In this document: positions 24,091 through 32,594 of the stretch, piece after piece
Layout: each line of letters begins with the position of its first letter
How positions within the stretch are numbered: position 1 is the first letter of the stretch
Source of the DNA: PFJX01 sp044227325
GTDB lineage: Bacteria > Pseudomonadota > Gammaproteobacteria > Burkholderiales > Thiobacillaceae
Direction of reading: 5' to 3'
DNA length: 64,000 nucleotides
Assembly: GCA_044227325.1 (NCBI GenBank)
Contig: JBGAFI010000003.1
Location: 285,747 to 349,746 of the forward strand
The notes under the pieces: generated by a model
Database searches by the model: none
What the model was told of the DNA's origin: nothing
What the model saw: the letters and a program-made list of their open reading frames with translations, nothing else
Position numbers and translations under genes: made by a program

Positions 24091-25389
24091 ATGCCCTACC
24101 TCCGCAAAGTCCTTGCCCTGATCCTGTGCCTTCTGTTCACGGTCGCCGCCCGGGCGGATTTCAGCCTCGAAGCGGGCCGGGGCAACCGGCTCGAGGTGAA
24201 GACCTGGGGCGAGGACGGCAAGGGCCCCCTGTTCATCTGGCTGCTCAACCAGTATGGCGAGCGGGAGCGCGCCGACGTGCTGGCCTGGCGGCTACAGGCC
24301 CGGGGCGCCACGGTCTGGCGCGTGGACCTGCTGGAATCCCTGCTGCTGCCACGCAGCGCGGAAGCCATCCGCAATATCGAGGGGGCGCCACTGGCGGCCT
24401 TGCTGGAGCGGGCGGTGCGGAGCGGCCGCCGCCCCATCGTCCTGGTTGCCTGCGATCGCATGGCCGTGCCCGCGCTGCGAGGACTGCGCGCCTGGCAGGA
24501 GCGGGGGGGCGACAACGCCGACGTGGCGGGCGCGGTGCTGTTCTTCCCCAACCTTTATCGCGGCACGCCGGTTGCCGGCGAGGCGCCGGAACTGCTGGGC
24601 ATCGTCTCCGCCAGCAACCTGCCGGTCATGATCATGCAGCCGGCCCTGGGCGCGAACCGGGGCCGCCTGGACGCGCTGCTGGAAACCCTGCGCCAGGCCG
24701 GCGGCACGGCCTATCCCTGGATCGTGCCGGCGGTGCGGGACTACTACCTGATCCACACCGAGAAGCCGGCGAGCGAGAGCCTGCAGGCCATGGCCGGGCA
24801 AGTGCCGGCGGCGGAGGAGCGGGCGATTAGGGCCACGCCCGGGCGGCTCATGGCCGCCGCCAAGCTGCTGGCGGCGTCGCCGCGCCCGGACGGTCCGGCC
24901 CCGGTTCGGCTGGTGGATGACAAACCCACGGCGCCGGCCTACGGCCTGGTCGCGCGCCCCGGCCGGCCGGCGCCGGAACTGCCGGCGGTGGACGCCCGGG
25001 GCAGGCGCCACGACCCGGCGGAAAACCGGGGCCGCGTCACCCTGGTGAACTTCTGGGCCACCTGGTGTCCGCCCTGCGTGCGCGAGATTCCCTCCATGAA
25101 CCGCTTGGCCGCCGCCCACGATCCGGCGGATTTCGCCATCGTCTCGGTCAACTTCAAGGAGGATCCGGCCCACGTGCGCGCCTTCATGGACAAGGTGGCG
25201 GTGGACTTTCCGGTCCTGCTGGACGGGGATGGCGCCACCGCCGCGCGCTGGGGCGTGTTCGCCTTTCCCAGCTCCTTCCTGCTGGATCGCCAGGGCCGGG
25301 TGCGCTATTCGGTGAATACCGCCATCGAATGGGACGGCGACGAGGCGCGCGCGGTGATCGACCGCCTGCGCGCGGAGAGCGGGCGCTGA
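24091..25389 (+). CDS. Exported hydrolase-like domain fused to TlpA thioredoxin
   Basis: The 432-aa protein has a signal peptide (MPYLRKVLALILCLLFTVAARA). Residues about 25-290 look like an alpha/beta-hydrolase fold (PLFIWLLNQYGERERADVLAWRLQARGATVW, IVLVACDRMA, GAVLFFPNLYRG) but the usual nucleophile elbow GxSxG is replaced by VACDRM. Residues about 300-430 are a TlpA/ResA-type thioredoxin with WATWCPPC (Cys326 and Cys329), VNFKED and FPSSFLLDRQGRV. It should act in the periplasm as a thiol-disulfide reductase. The start at ATG 24091 is chosen because it opens with the signal peptide; upstream codons are non-coding. Confidence 0.85.
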   Translation: MPYLRKVLALILCLLFTVAARADFSLEAGRGNRLEVKTWGEDGKGPLFIWLLNQYGERERADVLAWRLQARGATVWRVDLLESLLLPRSAEAIRNIEGAPLAALLERAVRSGRRPIVLVACDRMAVPALRGLRAWQERGGDNADVAGAVLFFPNLYRGTPVAGEAPELLGIVSASNLPVMIMQPALGANRGRLDALLETLRQAGGTAYPWIVPAVRDYYLIHTEKPASESLQAMAGQVPAAEERAIRATPGRLMAAAKLLAASPRPDGPAPVRLVDDKPTAPAYGLVARPGRPAPELPAVDARGRRHDPAENRGRVTLVNFWATWCPPCVREIPSMNRLAAAHDPADFAIVSVNFKEDPAHVRAFMDKVAVDFPVLLDGDGATAARWGVFAFPSSFLLDRQGRVRYSVNTAIEWDGDEARAVIDRLRAESGR

Positions 25390-25408
25390 GAGGAACGGAC
25401 GCCGGCGA

Positions 25409-25870
25409 TCAGGCGCCGCCCGGCTGCCAGGCGGGGGAAAAGAGCTGCTCCAGCACGCGTTTCAGCCAGCCGCGCGGCCCGTTTCGCCGGCCCATCAGCA
25501 GCAGGTCGTGGCGGCCGTCCAGATAGCCCGGATCGGTATCGGCCACCACCAGGTCCGGCTCCCAGTCGGCGACGACGGACGCGAAACCTTGCGCCGGCAC
25601 GCCGTAACGGGCCAGCAGCGCGGTTTCGCCGGCATGCAGCTCGCCGCTCAGGAAGGCGAGGCGGCGCAGCGCGGCGGTCTCGTAGGCGCGCGCGAGTTCG
25701 GCGTGGCCGGGACGCGGATAACCGCCGTCCGGGTTCGGGTCCGGCTTCGCCAGATGCAGGAAGGTCAGCTCGGCATCCATGGCGCGGGCCAGATTGAACG
25801 CCCGGCGCGCGACGCGCGCGCCGGTGGAATCCAGGTCGACGACGGCGAGGATGCGGCGGTATTCATGCAT
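25409..25870 (-). CDS. Single-domain universal stress protein coupled to SulP
   Basis: The 153-aa protein opens MHEYRRILAVVDLDSTGARVARRAFNLARAMDAELTFLHLAKPDPNPDG, a Usp fold. The nucleotide-binding glycine motif is degenerate (DLLLMGRRNGPRGWLKRVLEQLF), so ATP binding is doubtful. ATG 25870 lies inside the last codons of the SulP gene (8-bp overlap), so translation is coupled. This places a Usp in fixed ratio with the anion transporter, suggesting it regulates transport; that is inference. Confidence 0.82.
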   Translation of the reverse strand: MHEYRRILAVVDLDSTGARVARRAFNLARAMDAELTFLHLAKPDPNPDGGYPRPGHAELARAYETAALRRLAFLSGELHAGETALLARYGVPAQGFASVVADWEPDLVVADTDPGYLDGRHDLLLMGRRNGPRGWLKRVLEQLFSPAWQPGGA

Positions 25871-27668
25871 GGGCCAGTGTCCCCGCCACGGCCGGCGCGG
25901 CCTCGCCCGCCTCGCCTCGGCATTCCCGGAAGATGCGCGCCTTGCATACACGGCAGGCTTCCGGGTCCAGGCGCTTGTGGATCTCCTCGATGGCCTCGGT
26001 CTTGGAATCGAACAGGTTGGCGCCGCCGATGACCTTGAGGGCGCCGCTTTCCGCCATCTGTTCCTGGACCACGTCCTTGACGCGGATGAAGTAGAGGCCG
26101 CCGCCCATCTCGCGCCGGCGCTGGGCTTCCTCGGCCAGGTAGTGGGCGCCGGCCAGGTCGATGAAGTTGATGCCGTGGGCGATGACGGCGACGTGCTTCT
26201 GGTCGGGCTTGGCCAGATCCTGCTCCACCAGGGTTTCGCGGATATGGGAGGTGGCGCCGAAGAACAAGGAGCCGTCGATGCGCACGAAACGCAGTTGAGG
26301 GCATTCCGGCGCGATCGCGGCGTCGGTGAACTTGTGTTTGCTGCTGTTGGGATCCGGCGCGCGCACGCGCACCTGGGGCTTCGATGTGCGCGAGAGATAC
26401 AGGGAAAGCGACAGCAGCACGCCGATGATGATGGCTTCCTCCAGGGCCAGGAACAGAGTGGCCGCGAAGGTGGAGACCAATATGGCGGTCTCGGCGCGGC
26501 TGGTCTTGAGGACGTGGATGATCTCGTCGAAATCGATCAGCCCCCAGGCCACCAGGAACAGGATGCCGGCCATGGCCGCGTTGGGCAGGAAGCGGGCCCA
26601 GGGCGCCACCATCAGCACGATCACCAGCAGGAAGATGCCGGCCAGCATGGCCGCGACCGGCGTCTTCGCGCCGGCGGCGAAGTTGACGCCGCTGCGGTTG
26701 AAGGAGCCGGTCGCCACATAGCCGGAGAAGAAGCTGCCGAACAGGTTGGACAGGCCCTGGCCGACGAATTCCTGGTTGCCGTCCACGTGCTGCCCGGAAC
26801 GGGCCGCGAGGGCGCGGGCGATGGACACCGCCTCGGTCAAGGCGAGCAGGGTCACCGCGACCACGCCGGAGGCCACCGCGCGGATGTTGTCGCCATCCAG
26901 CGTGGGGGCGGACAGGGGCGGCATGACCGCGGGCAGGGCGCCCACGGTGGGCAGGGTGATGCCTTGCCAAGCGGTCAGCGCGACGGCAAGGGCCGAGCCG
27001 CCCAGCATGGCGACGATCATGTAGGGCCAATTCGGCAGCCAGCGCTTCACCGCGATGCCCAGCAACAGGGTGGCCAGGCCGACGACGAATATGCCCGTCT
27101 GGATATCGCTGGAATGGGTCAAGGCCATGCTCCACGTGTCGGCGAAGGAGCTGCCGCGCGGGATGTTCAGACCGGTGAAGTGCTTGACCTGGTTGGTGGC
27201 GATGAGGATCGCCGCGCCGGCGGTGAAGCCGGTCACCACGGAATGGGAGATGAAATTGACCAGGGTGCCCAGCTTGGCCAGACCCATGCCGATCTGGATC
27301 AGCCCCACCAGGAAAGTCAGGGTCAGGGCCAGGCTCACATACTGGGCGCTGCCCGGTTCCGCGTGGGGCGACAGCACGGAGAACAGCACGATGGAGGCCG
27401 CCGTGGTGGGACCGGAGACCAGGTGCCAGGAGGAACCGAACAAGGCGGCGATGACCGCCGGGATCATGCCCGCGTAGAGGCCGTATTCCGGCGGCATGCC
27501 GGCGATGGTGGCGAAGGCCACGCCCTGGGGCAGCGCCACCAGGGCGCCGGTGAGGCCGGCCATCAGGTCGGCTTTGGCCGTCCCGCGGTTGACGAGTGGC
27601 AGCCAGGTGAGGAACGGGGCGAAAGGGCGCGCCCAGACGGGCAGGCTTTGGACGGTGGGCAATGACAT
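25863..27668 (-). CDS. SulP-family anion transporter with STAS domain
   Basis: The 601-aa protein has a SulP permease domain of 10-14 membrane helices (motifs ADLMAGLTGALVALPQGVAFATIAGMPPEYGLYAGMIP, SGPTTAASIVLFS, NLFGSFFSGYVATGSFNRSGVNFAAGAKTP) and a C-terminal STAS domain (about 445-560, FVRIDGSLFFGATSHIRETL). SulP members carry sulfate, bicarbonate or other anions; BicA-type bicarbonate uptake is possible in an autotroph, but substrate cannot be told by eye. A cysteine-containing tail (DPEACRVCKARIFRECRGE) follows STAS and is unusual. ATG 27668 fits the family better than 27713. Confidence 0.9.
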   Translation of the reverse strand: MSLPTVQSLPVWARPFAPFLTWLPLVNRGTAKADLMAGLTGALVALPQGVAFATIAGMPPEYGLYAGMIPAVIAALFGSSWHLVSGPTTAASIVLFSVLSPHAEPGSAQYVSLALTLTFLVGLIQIGMGLAKLGTLVNFISHSVVTGFTAGAAILIATNQVKHFTGLNIPRGSSFADTWSMALTHSSDIQTGIFVVGLATLLLGIAVKRWLPNWPYMIVAMLGGSALAVALTAWQGITLPTVGALPAVMPPLSAPTLDGDNIRAVASGVVAVTLLALTEAVSIARALAARSGQHVDGNQEFVGQGLSNLFGSFFSGYVATGSFNRSGVNFAAGAKTPVAAMLAGIFLLVIVLMVAPWARFLPNAAMAGILFLVAWGLIDFDEIIHVLKTSRAETAILVSTFAATLFLALEEAIIIGVLLSLSLYLSRTSKPQVRVRAPDPNSSKHKFTDAAIAPECPQLRFVRIDGSLFFGATSHIRETLVEQDLAKPDQKHVAVIAHGINFIDLAGAHYLAEEAQRRREMGGGLYFIRVKDVVQEQMAESGALKVIGGANLFDSKTEAIEEIHKRLDPEACRVCKARIFRECRGEAGEAAPAVAGTLAHA

Positions 27669-27772
27669 GGGGTGGAAACGATCGACGTGGATGGGCGAAG
27701 CCCATGTTGCCAAAGCGCCCGTTCGCTTCGCGTCAAACCATCGTCAAGGAGGCGTCAATAGGACTTTCCCTA

Positions 27773-27792
27773 CCCTCGCCGGGCGGCGAGGG
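27773..27792 (-). terminator. Hairpin downstream of the Rieske gene
   Basis: CCCTCGCC (27773-27780) and GGCGAGGG (27785-27792) form an 8-bp perfect stem with a 4-nt loop, 13 bp past the Rieske protein stop. There is no strong U tract on the minus-strand transcript, so termination is only probable. Confidence 0.5.
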
Positions 27793-27804
27793 GAAGGCGG
27801 GGCG

Positions 27805-28509
27805 TCAGCAGGCGGGAACGACGCCGCTGTACTGGCTGAGCGGAACGCAGGCGGTCTTGTTGCCGACCTCCTGGCGGTAGCCGCCGGGGCCGAAGCGGGC
27901 GTTGAGATCGCCCTTGAAGGTCTTGAAGAAGCGCTTGATGTAGTTCATGCCCATGATGCCGTCCGCGCTGAGTTCGTCGCTGACCGGGTCGTAGACCAGG
28001 CGGATGGGCATCAGCGGCATGGTGGCCGGGCCGCTGGCGACCCTCGCGCCCTCGGCGGGATCGAACACGCTGGCGTGGGCGCAGCAGACGATCTTGCCCG
28101 GCCCGCCGGCCAGCTCGCTGCCCTCGGCGGCGTAGCGCAGGTAGGAGACCTCGGGCTGGGGGTAGCTCATCTGATGCGTGCAGATGGCGACGAAGGCGAC
28201 GAAGCGGCTGTTCGGACCGACGCCGCCGGTCCAGGCATAGTCGCCGTCCTCGTTTTTCATGGCGGCATTGGGCTTGCTGGGGCGATTGCCCAGATTGATG
28301 AGGAAGCAGGGCACGCCCATGACCGGGTAGGAAAACACCAGCGCCTCGCCGACGGCGATCTCCGCCGCCTTCAGGGGAATGCCGATCTTGTTCGTCAGTT
28401 TCGCGGCGGGGAACGCCTCGAAGCCGGCGGCGAGCGCCGCTTGGTCCCAGTTGGCCAGGGCCAGGGCCGCGCTGCCCGCGCAAACCTTCACGAATCCACG
28501 TCTATCCAT
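27805..28509 (-). CDS. Exported Rieske [2Fe-2S] protein paired with an FccB-like flavoprotein
   Basis: The 234-aa protein starts with a twin-arginine type signal (MDRRGFVKVCAGSAALALA). Rieske ligands are Cys110 and His112 in ICTHQM and Cys142 and His145 in VCCAHASVFDP. The cysteine that normally makes the stabilising disulfide in box 1 (CTHxGC) is absent, so redox properties may differ from bc1-type Rieske proteins. ATG 28509 has GGAGA upstream. It is downstream of the flavoprotein gene (75 bp gap with a strong hairpin) and likely accepts electrons from it. This pair replaces the usual FccB-FccA (cytochrome) partnership; inference from context. Confidence 0.85.
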   Translation of the reverse strand: MDRRGFVKVCAGSAALALANWDQAALAAGFEAFPAAKLTNKIGIPLKAAEIAVGEALVFSYPVMGVPCFLINLGNRPSKPNAAMKNEDGDYAWTGGVGPNSRFVAFVAICTHQMSYPQPEVSYLRYAAEGSELAGGPGKIVCCAHASVFDPAEGARVASGPATMPLMPIRLVYDPVSDELSADGIMGMNYIKRFFKTFKGDLNARFGPGGYRQEVGNKTACVPLSQYSGVVPAC

Positions 28510-28526
28510 TGTATTTCTCCGCATAG

Positions 28527-28550
28527 ACAACCGCCCCGAAGGGCGGTTGT
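28527..28550 (-). promoter_or_regulatory. UUCG-loop hairpin between flavoprotein and Rieske genes
   Basis: On the minus-strand transcript ACAACCGCCC and GGGCGGTTGT form a perfect 10-bp stem closed by a TTCG tetraloop, an exceptionally stable cUUCGg hairpin. It lies 34 bp after the flavoprotein stop and 18 bp before the Rieske start, with no U tract, so it is more likely an mRNA-stabilising or processing element (or partial attenuator) than a terminator. Confidence 0.7.
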
Positions 28551-28583
28551 GATGGTGCCGACAACCACGGGTGCCGGAGGGGA

Positions 28584-29942
28584 TCAGGCGTTGAACATGT
28601 CGCGATACATGCCGCGCGCCCACTCCAACGTGGCCTGGCCCTTGGCCGCATCCCGATTCTCGAAGGTCTTTGTGTCCTTGGAGAAGCCGGTGATGGCGTC
28701 CTTCTCGGCGCTGTAGTCGTAGCCCGCGTCCACGCTGATGGCTTCCATCGGATTGGCGTTCACCATGGAGTAGCAGATGGTGCGCGGACTGACCCAGGCG
28801 ATTTCCTTGCCCTGGGCGCGCGCCGCCAGCACCTTGGCCATGTAGTGGCCCTCGGTGTTGGAGGTGTTGGCGCTCTTGGAGTAGGGGTGCGGACGCGAGT
28901 CGCCTGTCACGTAGACGTGGGGGTCGCCGATGATGTTCATGAAGCGGGTGTCGACGTTGGCTTCCTTCTGGTTGCTCTTGCTGGTGGGCGCCATCAGTCC
29001 CAACTGCTCGATCAGGGTGGAGCCGCGCACGTTCGCGTAGATGGCGGCGTCGTCGAACTTGTATTCGTCGAATTCCGTCTTGACGATGCGCTTTTCCACG
29101 TCCACGCCCATCACCGCCTTGGACGGCAGCCATTCGATGTAGTCCTTGAACAGCTCGTTGAAGGCGGCGTGGAAGCCTTCCTTCTTGATGGTGATCTCCG
29201 GGTTCGCGTCCAGCACCAGCACCTTGCCCTTGACCTTGTTCTTCTTGAAGGTTGAGGCGAGCAGGCAGGCGCGCTCGTAGGGTCCGGGCAGGCAGCGGTA
29301 GTTGCCGGAGGGGACGGTCTGCAGGAACACGCCGCCCTCGAATTCCTGCACCTTGCGGTGGATGGTGGCGTGCTCGGTGGGGGAGATGAAGCCGCCAGGA
29401 TAGGTCTGGCGCAGGGCGGTCATGACTTCCACGTCCTTCACGCCGATCTTCTCGTAGTCGTAGGAGATGCCGGGGGCCAGCACCAGGAAGTCGTAGTGGA
29501 TGTCGCCTTCGTTGGTGACCAGGGTGCGGCTCGCGCGGTCGAGGCCGGTGACGGTGGCGTTGAAATAGATGTAGCCGTTGTTGACGGCGGCATCCATGAA
29601 GCTGTGGTCGGCCAGGAATTCCAGATCGATGACGCCCGCGTACCACATGTTGCTGGAGAAGCAGGACGAATACATGTCGCGCTTTTCCACCAGCACGACG
29701 TCGAAGTTCGGGTATTCCTTCTTCGCGTACTTGGCGATGGTCAGGCCGGAGGTGCCGCCGCCGACGACCACCAGGCGCGGGCCCTTGGCCTTGGGCAGGG
29801 CGGCCATCGTGCCGCTGCCGACTGCGGGGGCGCCGCTCGCGACGGCCGAGCCGGTCACGCCGGTGGCGCAGCCCGCCGTGCCGGCGGCCAGGACGGCGCC
29901 GCTCATTTTCAGAAAATTACGTCTGCTGTTGGTCTCTTCCAT
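28584..29942 (-). CDS. FccB/SoxF-like sulfide dehydrogenase flavoprotein
   Basis: The 452-aa protein has a Tat signal (SRRNFLKMSG at residues 6-15) and an FAD-binding Rossmann motif VVVGGGTSGL (GxGxxG about 61-66). Cys217 in NYRCLPGPYER and Cys390 in RTICYSMVNA match the redox-active disulfide cysteines of flavocytochrome c sulfide dehydrogenase FccB; the C-terminal FccB-type domain is also present. It should oxidise sulfide (or polysulfide) in the periplasm. No cytochrome subunit fccA is adjacent; a Rieske protein follows instead. A two-component system lies just upstream. It could be another FAD-disulfide oxidoreductase of the same family. Confidence 0.88.
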   Translation of the reverse strand: MEETNSRRNFLKMSGAVLAAGTAGCATGVTGSAVASGAPAVGSGTMAALPKAKGPRLVVVGGGTSGLTIAKYAKKEYPNFDVVLVEKRDMYSSCFSSNMWYAGVIDLEFLADHSFMDAAVNNGYIYFNATVTGLDRASRTLVTNEGDIHYDFLVLAPGISYDYEKIGVKDVEVMTALRQTYPGGFISPTEHATIHRKVQEFEGGVFLQTVPSGNYRCLPGPYERACLLASTFKKNKVKGKVLVLDANPEITIKKEGFHAAFNELFKDYIEWLPSKAVMGVDVEKRIVKTEFDEYKFDDAAIYANVRGSTLIEQLGLMAPTSKSNQKEANVDTRFMNIIGDPHVYVTGDSRPHPYSKSANTSNTEGHYMAKVLAARAQGKEIAWVSPRTICYSMVNANPMEAISVDAGYDYSAEKDAITGFSKDTKTFENRDAAKGQATLEWARGMYRDMFNA

Positions 29943-30081
29943 TTGTGTCTCCTTGTGGTTTGGCGGTCAACGCCACGACCAGGGCTTTCCGACCCGGCCT
30001 GAAAGCCCCCGGGAAGTGTGGGGGTTCCAAATCCTCACAGGCGCCGTGTCTAGAGAACGTCAAGGATCGGCAAATGGATGG

Positions 30082-31350
30082 TTATTTTTCTGAAGAAAAA
30101 TGGAGTATCGCTTCCGTTCCCCGGTTTTCTTCGCTGTTCAACTCGATATCCCAGCCGTAGCGGTCGCAGATTTTTCTCACCAGGGACAGGCCGATGCCGG
30201 CGCCCAGACTGTGTTGTCCCTTATAGAGCCGCTGGAACACGCGGTTGAGGGCCTCGCGTGGAATGCCCAGACCGGTGTCGCTGACCACCAGGCGATCCGC
30301 ATCCAGGCGCACGCGCACACTGCCGCGCTCGGTATAGGTGAAACTATTGCGCACCAGGTTGGCGAGCAGGATGGCCAGCAGGTTGTTGTCCGCGGCCAGC
30401 ATCGGCCGCGCCTGGATGTCCAGGGCGATATCCACCGGCTTTTCGCCCAGCAGATAGCGATGCTTTTCCAGGACTTCCGGCAGCAGGGCGGCCAGGTCGA
30501 TCGGCTCGCGCCGGGCGTCGTCGCGCTCCCGCGCCATGGCCAGCAACGCGGTGGACAGGTCGGCCATGTCGGCGGCGGCCCGCTCGATGCGTTCCAGACG
30601 CTGGCGCTCCTTCTCCGGCCGGCCCTCCTCCGCCAGCAGCACTTCCGCCGCGCCGCGGATGACGGCGAGGGGGGTGCGCAATTCGTGGGACACGTCGGCG
30701 GTGAAGGCCCGTTCCCGCTCGATGAAGGCGGCCAGGCGATGCAGGCTCTGTTCGAAGGCATGGGCCAGCTCGCCCACCTCGTCGGGGGGGAAGTCGGCGG
30801 CCAGATCCGCATGGGGCATGTCCGGACGGATGTCGCGCACCCGCCGCGCCAGTTCCTTGACCGGCTCGATGACCCGTTCCGCCAGCCAGAAGGCGAGGCC
30901 GCCGGACACCAGCACCATGAATGCGACGAAGCCGGCCAGAAAAAGCGAGAGGCGCAACTGGCGGTCCAGGAACAACGCCTCGTTGTAGAGCAGGTAGTAG
31001 CGGGCGCCCCCATGTTCGGTGACGGCCAGGCGGTAGGGGACGCCGCCCAGGCGGATCTGGCGCCGCCCGGGCGCTTGCGCCGCCAGTTCCCGGGGCAGGA
31101 CGGGATCGCCCGCCCCCGCCGGCGCGACGTAGCCCAGCAGGGTGACGGTGGCCGGCGGCAGGGATTGGGGGTTGCGGTCGCGCCGGGCCAGGTAATCCTG
31201 CATCTCCGCGCTGAGGGTCTCGTCGATCAGGCGCTCGCCCGCATCCTGGGCGCCGATATGCAGGCCGATGGCGATGACCAGCGAGACGCCGCCGCCGACG
31301 GCGGCGAAGGCCATGGCGACGCGGGAACGCAGGCTGCGGTAGTAGCGCAT
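30082..31350 (-). CDS. Two-component sensor histidine kinase
   Basis: The 422-aa membrane kinase has two membrane spans (about residues 11-32 and 135-156) enclosing a periplasmic sensor of about 100 residues, a HAMP domain (about 157-210), HisKA with His222 in DVSHELRTPLAV, and a HATPase domain (NLLAILLANLVRNSFTYT, DTGLGIP, GAGIGLSLV). Upstream, the partner response regulator ends 16 bp before its start. It is located between the FccB-like operon and the tauE operon, and could control either; ligand unknown. Confidence 0.92.
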   Translation of the reverse strand: MRYYRSLRSRVAMAFAAVGGGVSLVIAIGLHIGAQDAGERLIDETLSAEMQDYLARRDRNPQSLPPATVTLLGYVAPAGAGDPVLPRELAAQAPGRRQIRLGGVPYRLAVTEHGGARYYLLYNEALFLDRQLRLSLFLAGFVAFMVLVSGGLAFWLAERVIEPVKELARRVRDIRPDMPHADLAADFPPDEVGELAHAFEQSLHRLAAFIERERAFTADVSHELRTPLAVIRGAAEVLLAEEGRPEKERQRLERIERAAADMADLSTALLAMARERDDARREPIDLAALLPEVLEKHRYLLGEKPVDIALDIQARPMLAADNNLLAILLANLVRNSFTYTERGSVRVRLDADRLVVSDTGLGIPREALNRVFQRLYKGQHSLGAGIGLSLVRKICDRYGWDIELNSEENRGTEAILHFSSEK

Positions 31351-31366
31351 GGCCGCGCGCCGAGCC

Positions 31367-32044
31367 CTAGGCGTCGGACGCGAGCCGGTAGCCGATGCCG
31401 CGCAGGGTGTGGATCAGCGGCGCCTCGCCCGGCGCCTCCACCGCGCCGCGCAGGACGTGCATGTGGGCGCGCAGCACGTCCGAATCCGGCGTCTGGTCGC
31501 CCCAGACCGCGCGTTCCAGTTCATCCCGCCTGACCACGCGGGGGGTCGCGCGCATCAGGGTTTCCAGGAGTTTCAAGGGGATGGGCGGCAGGCTGAGCAG
31601 GCGGCCGGCCCGGCGCGCCTGCATCAGGGACGGGTCGAATTCCAGGTCGGCGACGCGCAGCACGGCGGCGCAGGCGGCGCCGTGGGCGCGGCGCGTCAGG
31701 GCCTTGAGGCGGGCTTCCAGCTCGCGCAGGGCGAAGGGCTTGACCACGTAGTCGTCGGCGCCGCATTCCAGGCCGGCGACCCGGTCGTCCAGGGCGTCGC
31801 GGGCGGTGAGCATGAGCACCGGCGTGTCGCGCCGGGCCTCCTCGCGCAGGCGGTGGCACAGGCTGATGCCGTCCATGCCCGGCAACATCACGTCGAGCAC
31901 GATGGCGTCGTAGCTATGGGTCACCGCGAGATGCAGGCCGGTGATGCCGTCGCCCGCCGCGTCGGTGGAATGGCCCTTCGCCTCGAGGAAATCGCAGACG
32001 TTGGCGGCCAGATCGGGGTTGTCTTCAATCACGAGTACATGCAT
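31367..32044 (-). CDS. OmpR/PhoB-type response regulator
   Basis: The 225-aa protein has a receiver domain (MHVLVIEDNPDLAANV; phosphoacceptor Asp51 in IVLDVMLPGMDG; Lys in VVKPFALRE) and a winged-helix DNA-binding domain (about 130-222, with RRDELERAVWGDQTPDSDVLRAHMHVLRGAVE and TLRGIGYRL). It is the first gene of the regulator-kinase operon and is divergent from the small-membrane-protein/tauE operon. Confidence 0.94.
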   Translation of the reverse strand: MHVLVIEDNPDLAANVCDFLEAKGHSTDAAGDGITGLHLAVTHSYDAIVLDVMLPGMDGISLCHRLREEARRDTPVLMLTARDALDDRVAGLECGADDYVVKPFALRELEARLKALTRRAHGAACAAVLRVADLEFDPSLMQARRAGRLLSLPPIPLKLLETLMRATPRVVRRDELERAVWGDQTPDSDVLRAHMHVLRGAVEAPGEAPLIHTLRGIGYRLASDA

Positions 32045-32107
32045 GGGCGGGATTTTGGCAGCACTGGGCGAGGAAGGACACTGGGCCTGGATGGATTTGA
32101 CGGAAAA

Positions 32108-32153
32108 TTGACATGCTGCATCGCAAGAAGGGGTATTTGCGGCAATATGTCAA
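32108..32153. promoter_or_regulatory. Inverted TTGACAT repeats in the regulator-tauE divergent gap
   Basis: TTGACAT (32108-32114) and ATGTCAA (32147-32153) are exact inverse copies 32 bp apart in the only AT-rich part of the gap between the response regulator and the tauE operon. They are plausible regulator-binding or promoter sites. A second stem, GCCCGT-TTCG-ACGGGC, lies at 32181-32196 in the tauE leader. Confidence 0.35.
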
Positions 32154-32257
32154 AATCACGTTAAATTCATCCGTCCCGGCGCCCGTTTCGACGGGCGTCG
32201 TTCTGTCCAAGGAACGGCCGGGATGTCGCGCCAACCCACTTGTCCGGAGTCCACATC

Positions 32258-32584
32258 ATGGCCAGCAGCCAAGCCAGTCTGGGGAAGACCCTGTTTTGGG
32301 GCGGGCTTACCGCCGCGCTTTACTGGGTCTTGTTCCACTATGCCGACGAATTCCTTCGCTTAGCCCACACCACGCTGGATGCCTGCGTGGTCCAGGACGG
32401 CATGAAAACCGACTACTACAACAAGGCCGCGCCGGAACTGTGCGCGGCGAAGGGCGGCACCTTCATCGACGGCACCTGGTGGTACGTGTTCGCGCCCATC
32501 GCCCTGGCCTTCGCCCTGTCCTACACCCACGGCATCTTCACCGGCCTGTTCTGGGACATGGTCGGCCTGAAAGCCAAGAAATAA
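32258..32584 (+). CDS. Small two-span membrane protein co-transcribed with tauE
   Basis: The 108-aa protein (ATG 32258, after CCGGAG) has two hydrophobic helices (about residues 10-30, LFWGGLTAALYWVLFHYADEF, and 72-95, WWYVFAPIALAFALSYTHGIFTGLFWDMVGL). Between them is an extracytoplasmic loop of about 40 residues with two cysteines (DACVVQDG, ELCAAKGG) that could form a disulfide. It ends 10 bp before tauE, so it is probably a transporter accessory subunit. I do not know a named family. Confidence 0.75.
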   Translation: MASSQASLGKTLFWGGLTAALYWVLFHYADEFLRLAHTTLDACVVQDGMKTDYYNKAAPELCAAKGGTFIDGTWWYVFAPIALAFALSYTHGIFTGLFWDMVGLKAKK

Positions 32585-32594
32585 GGGGAACGAC

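Noticed and set aside
30003..30081. Possible small RNA between the flavoprotein and the kinase
   Set aside because: The gap is short with no clear promoter-terminator pair.
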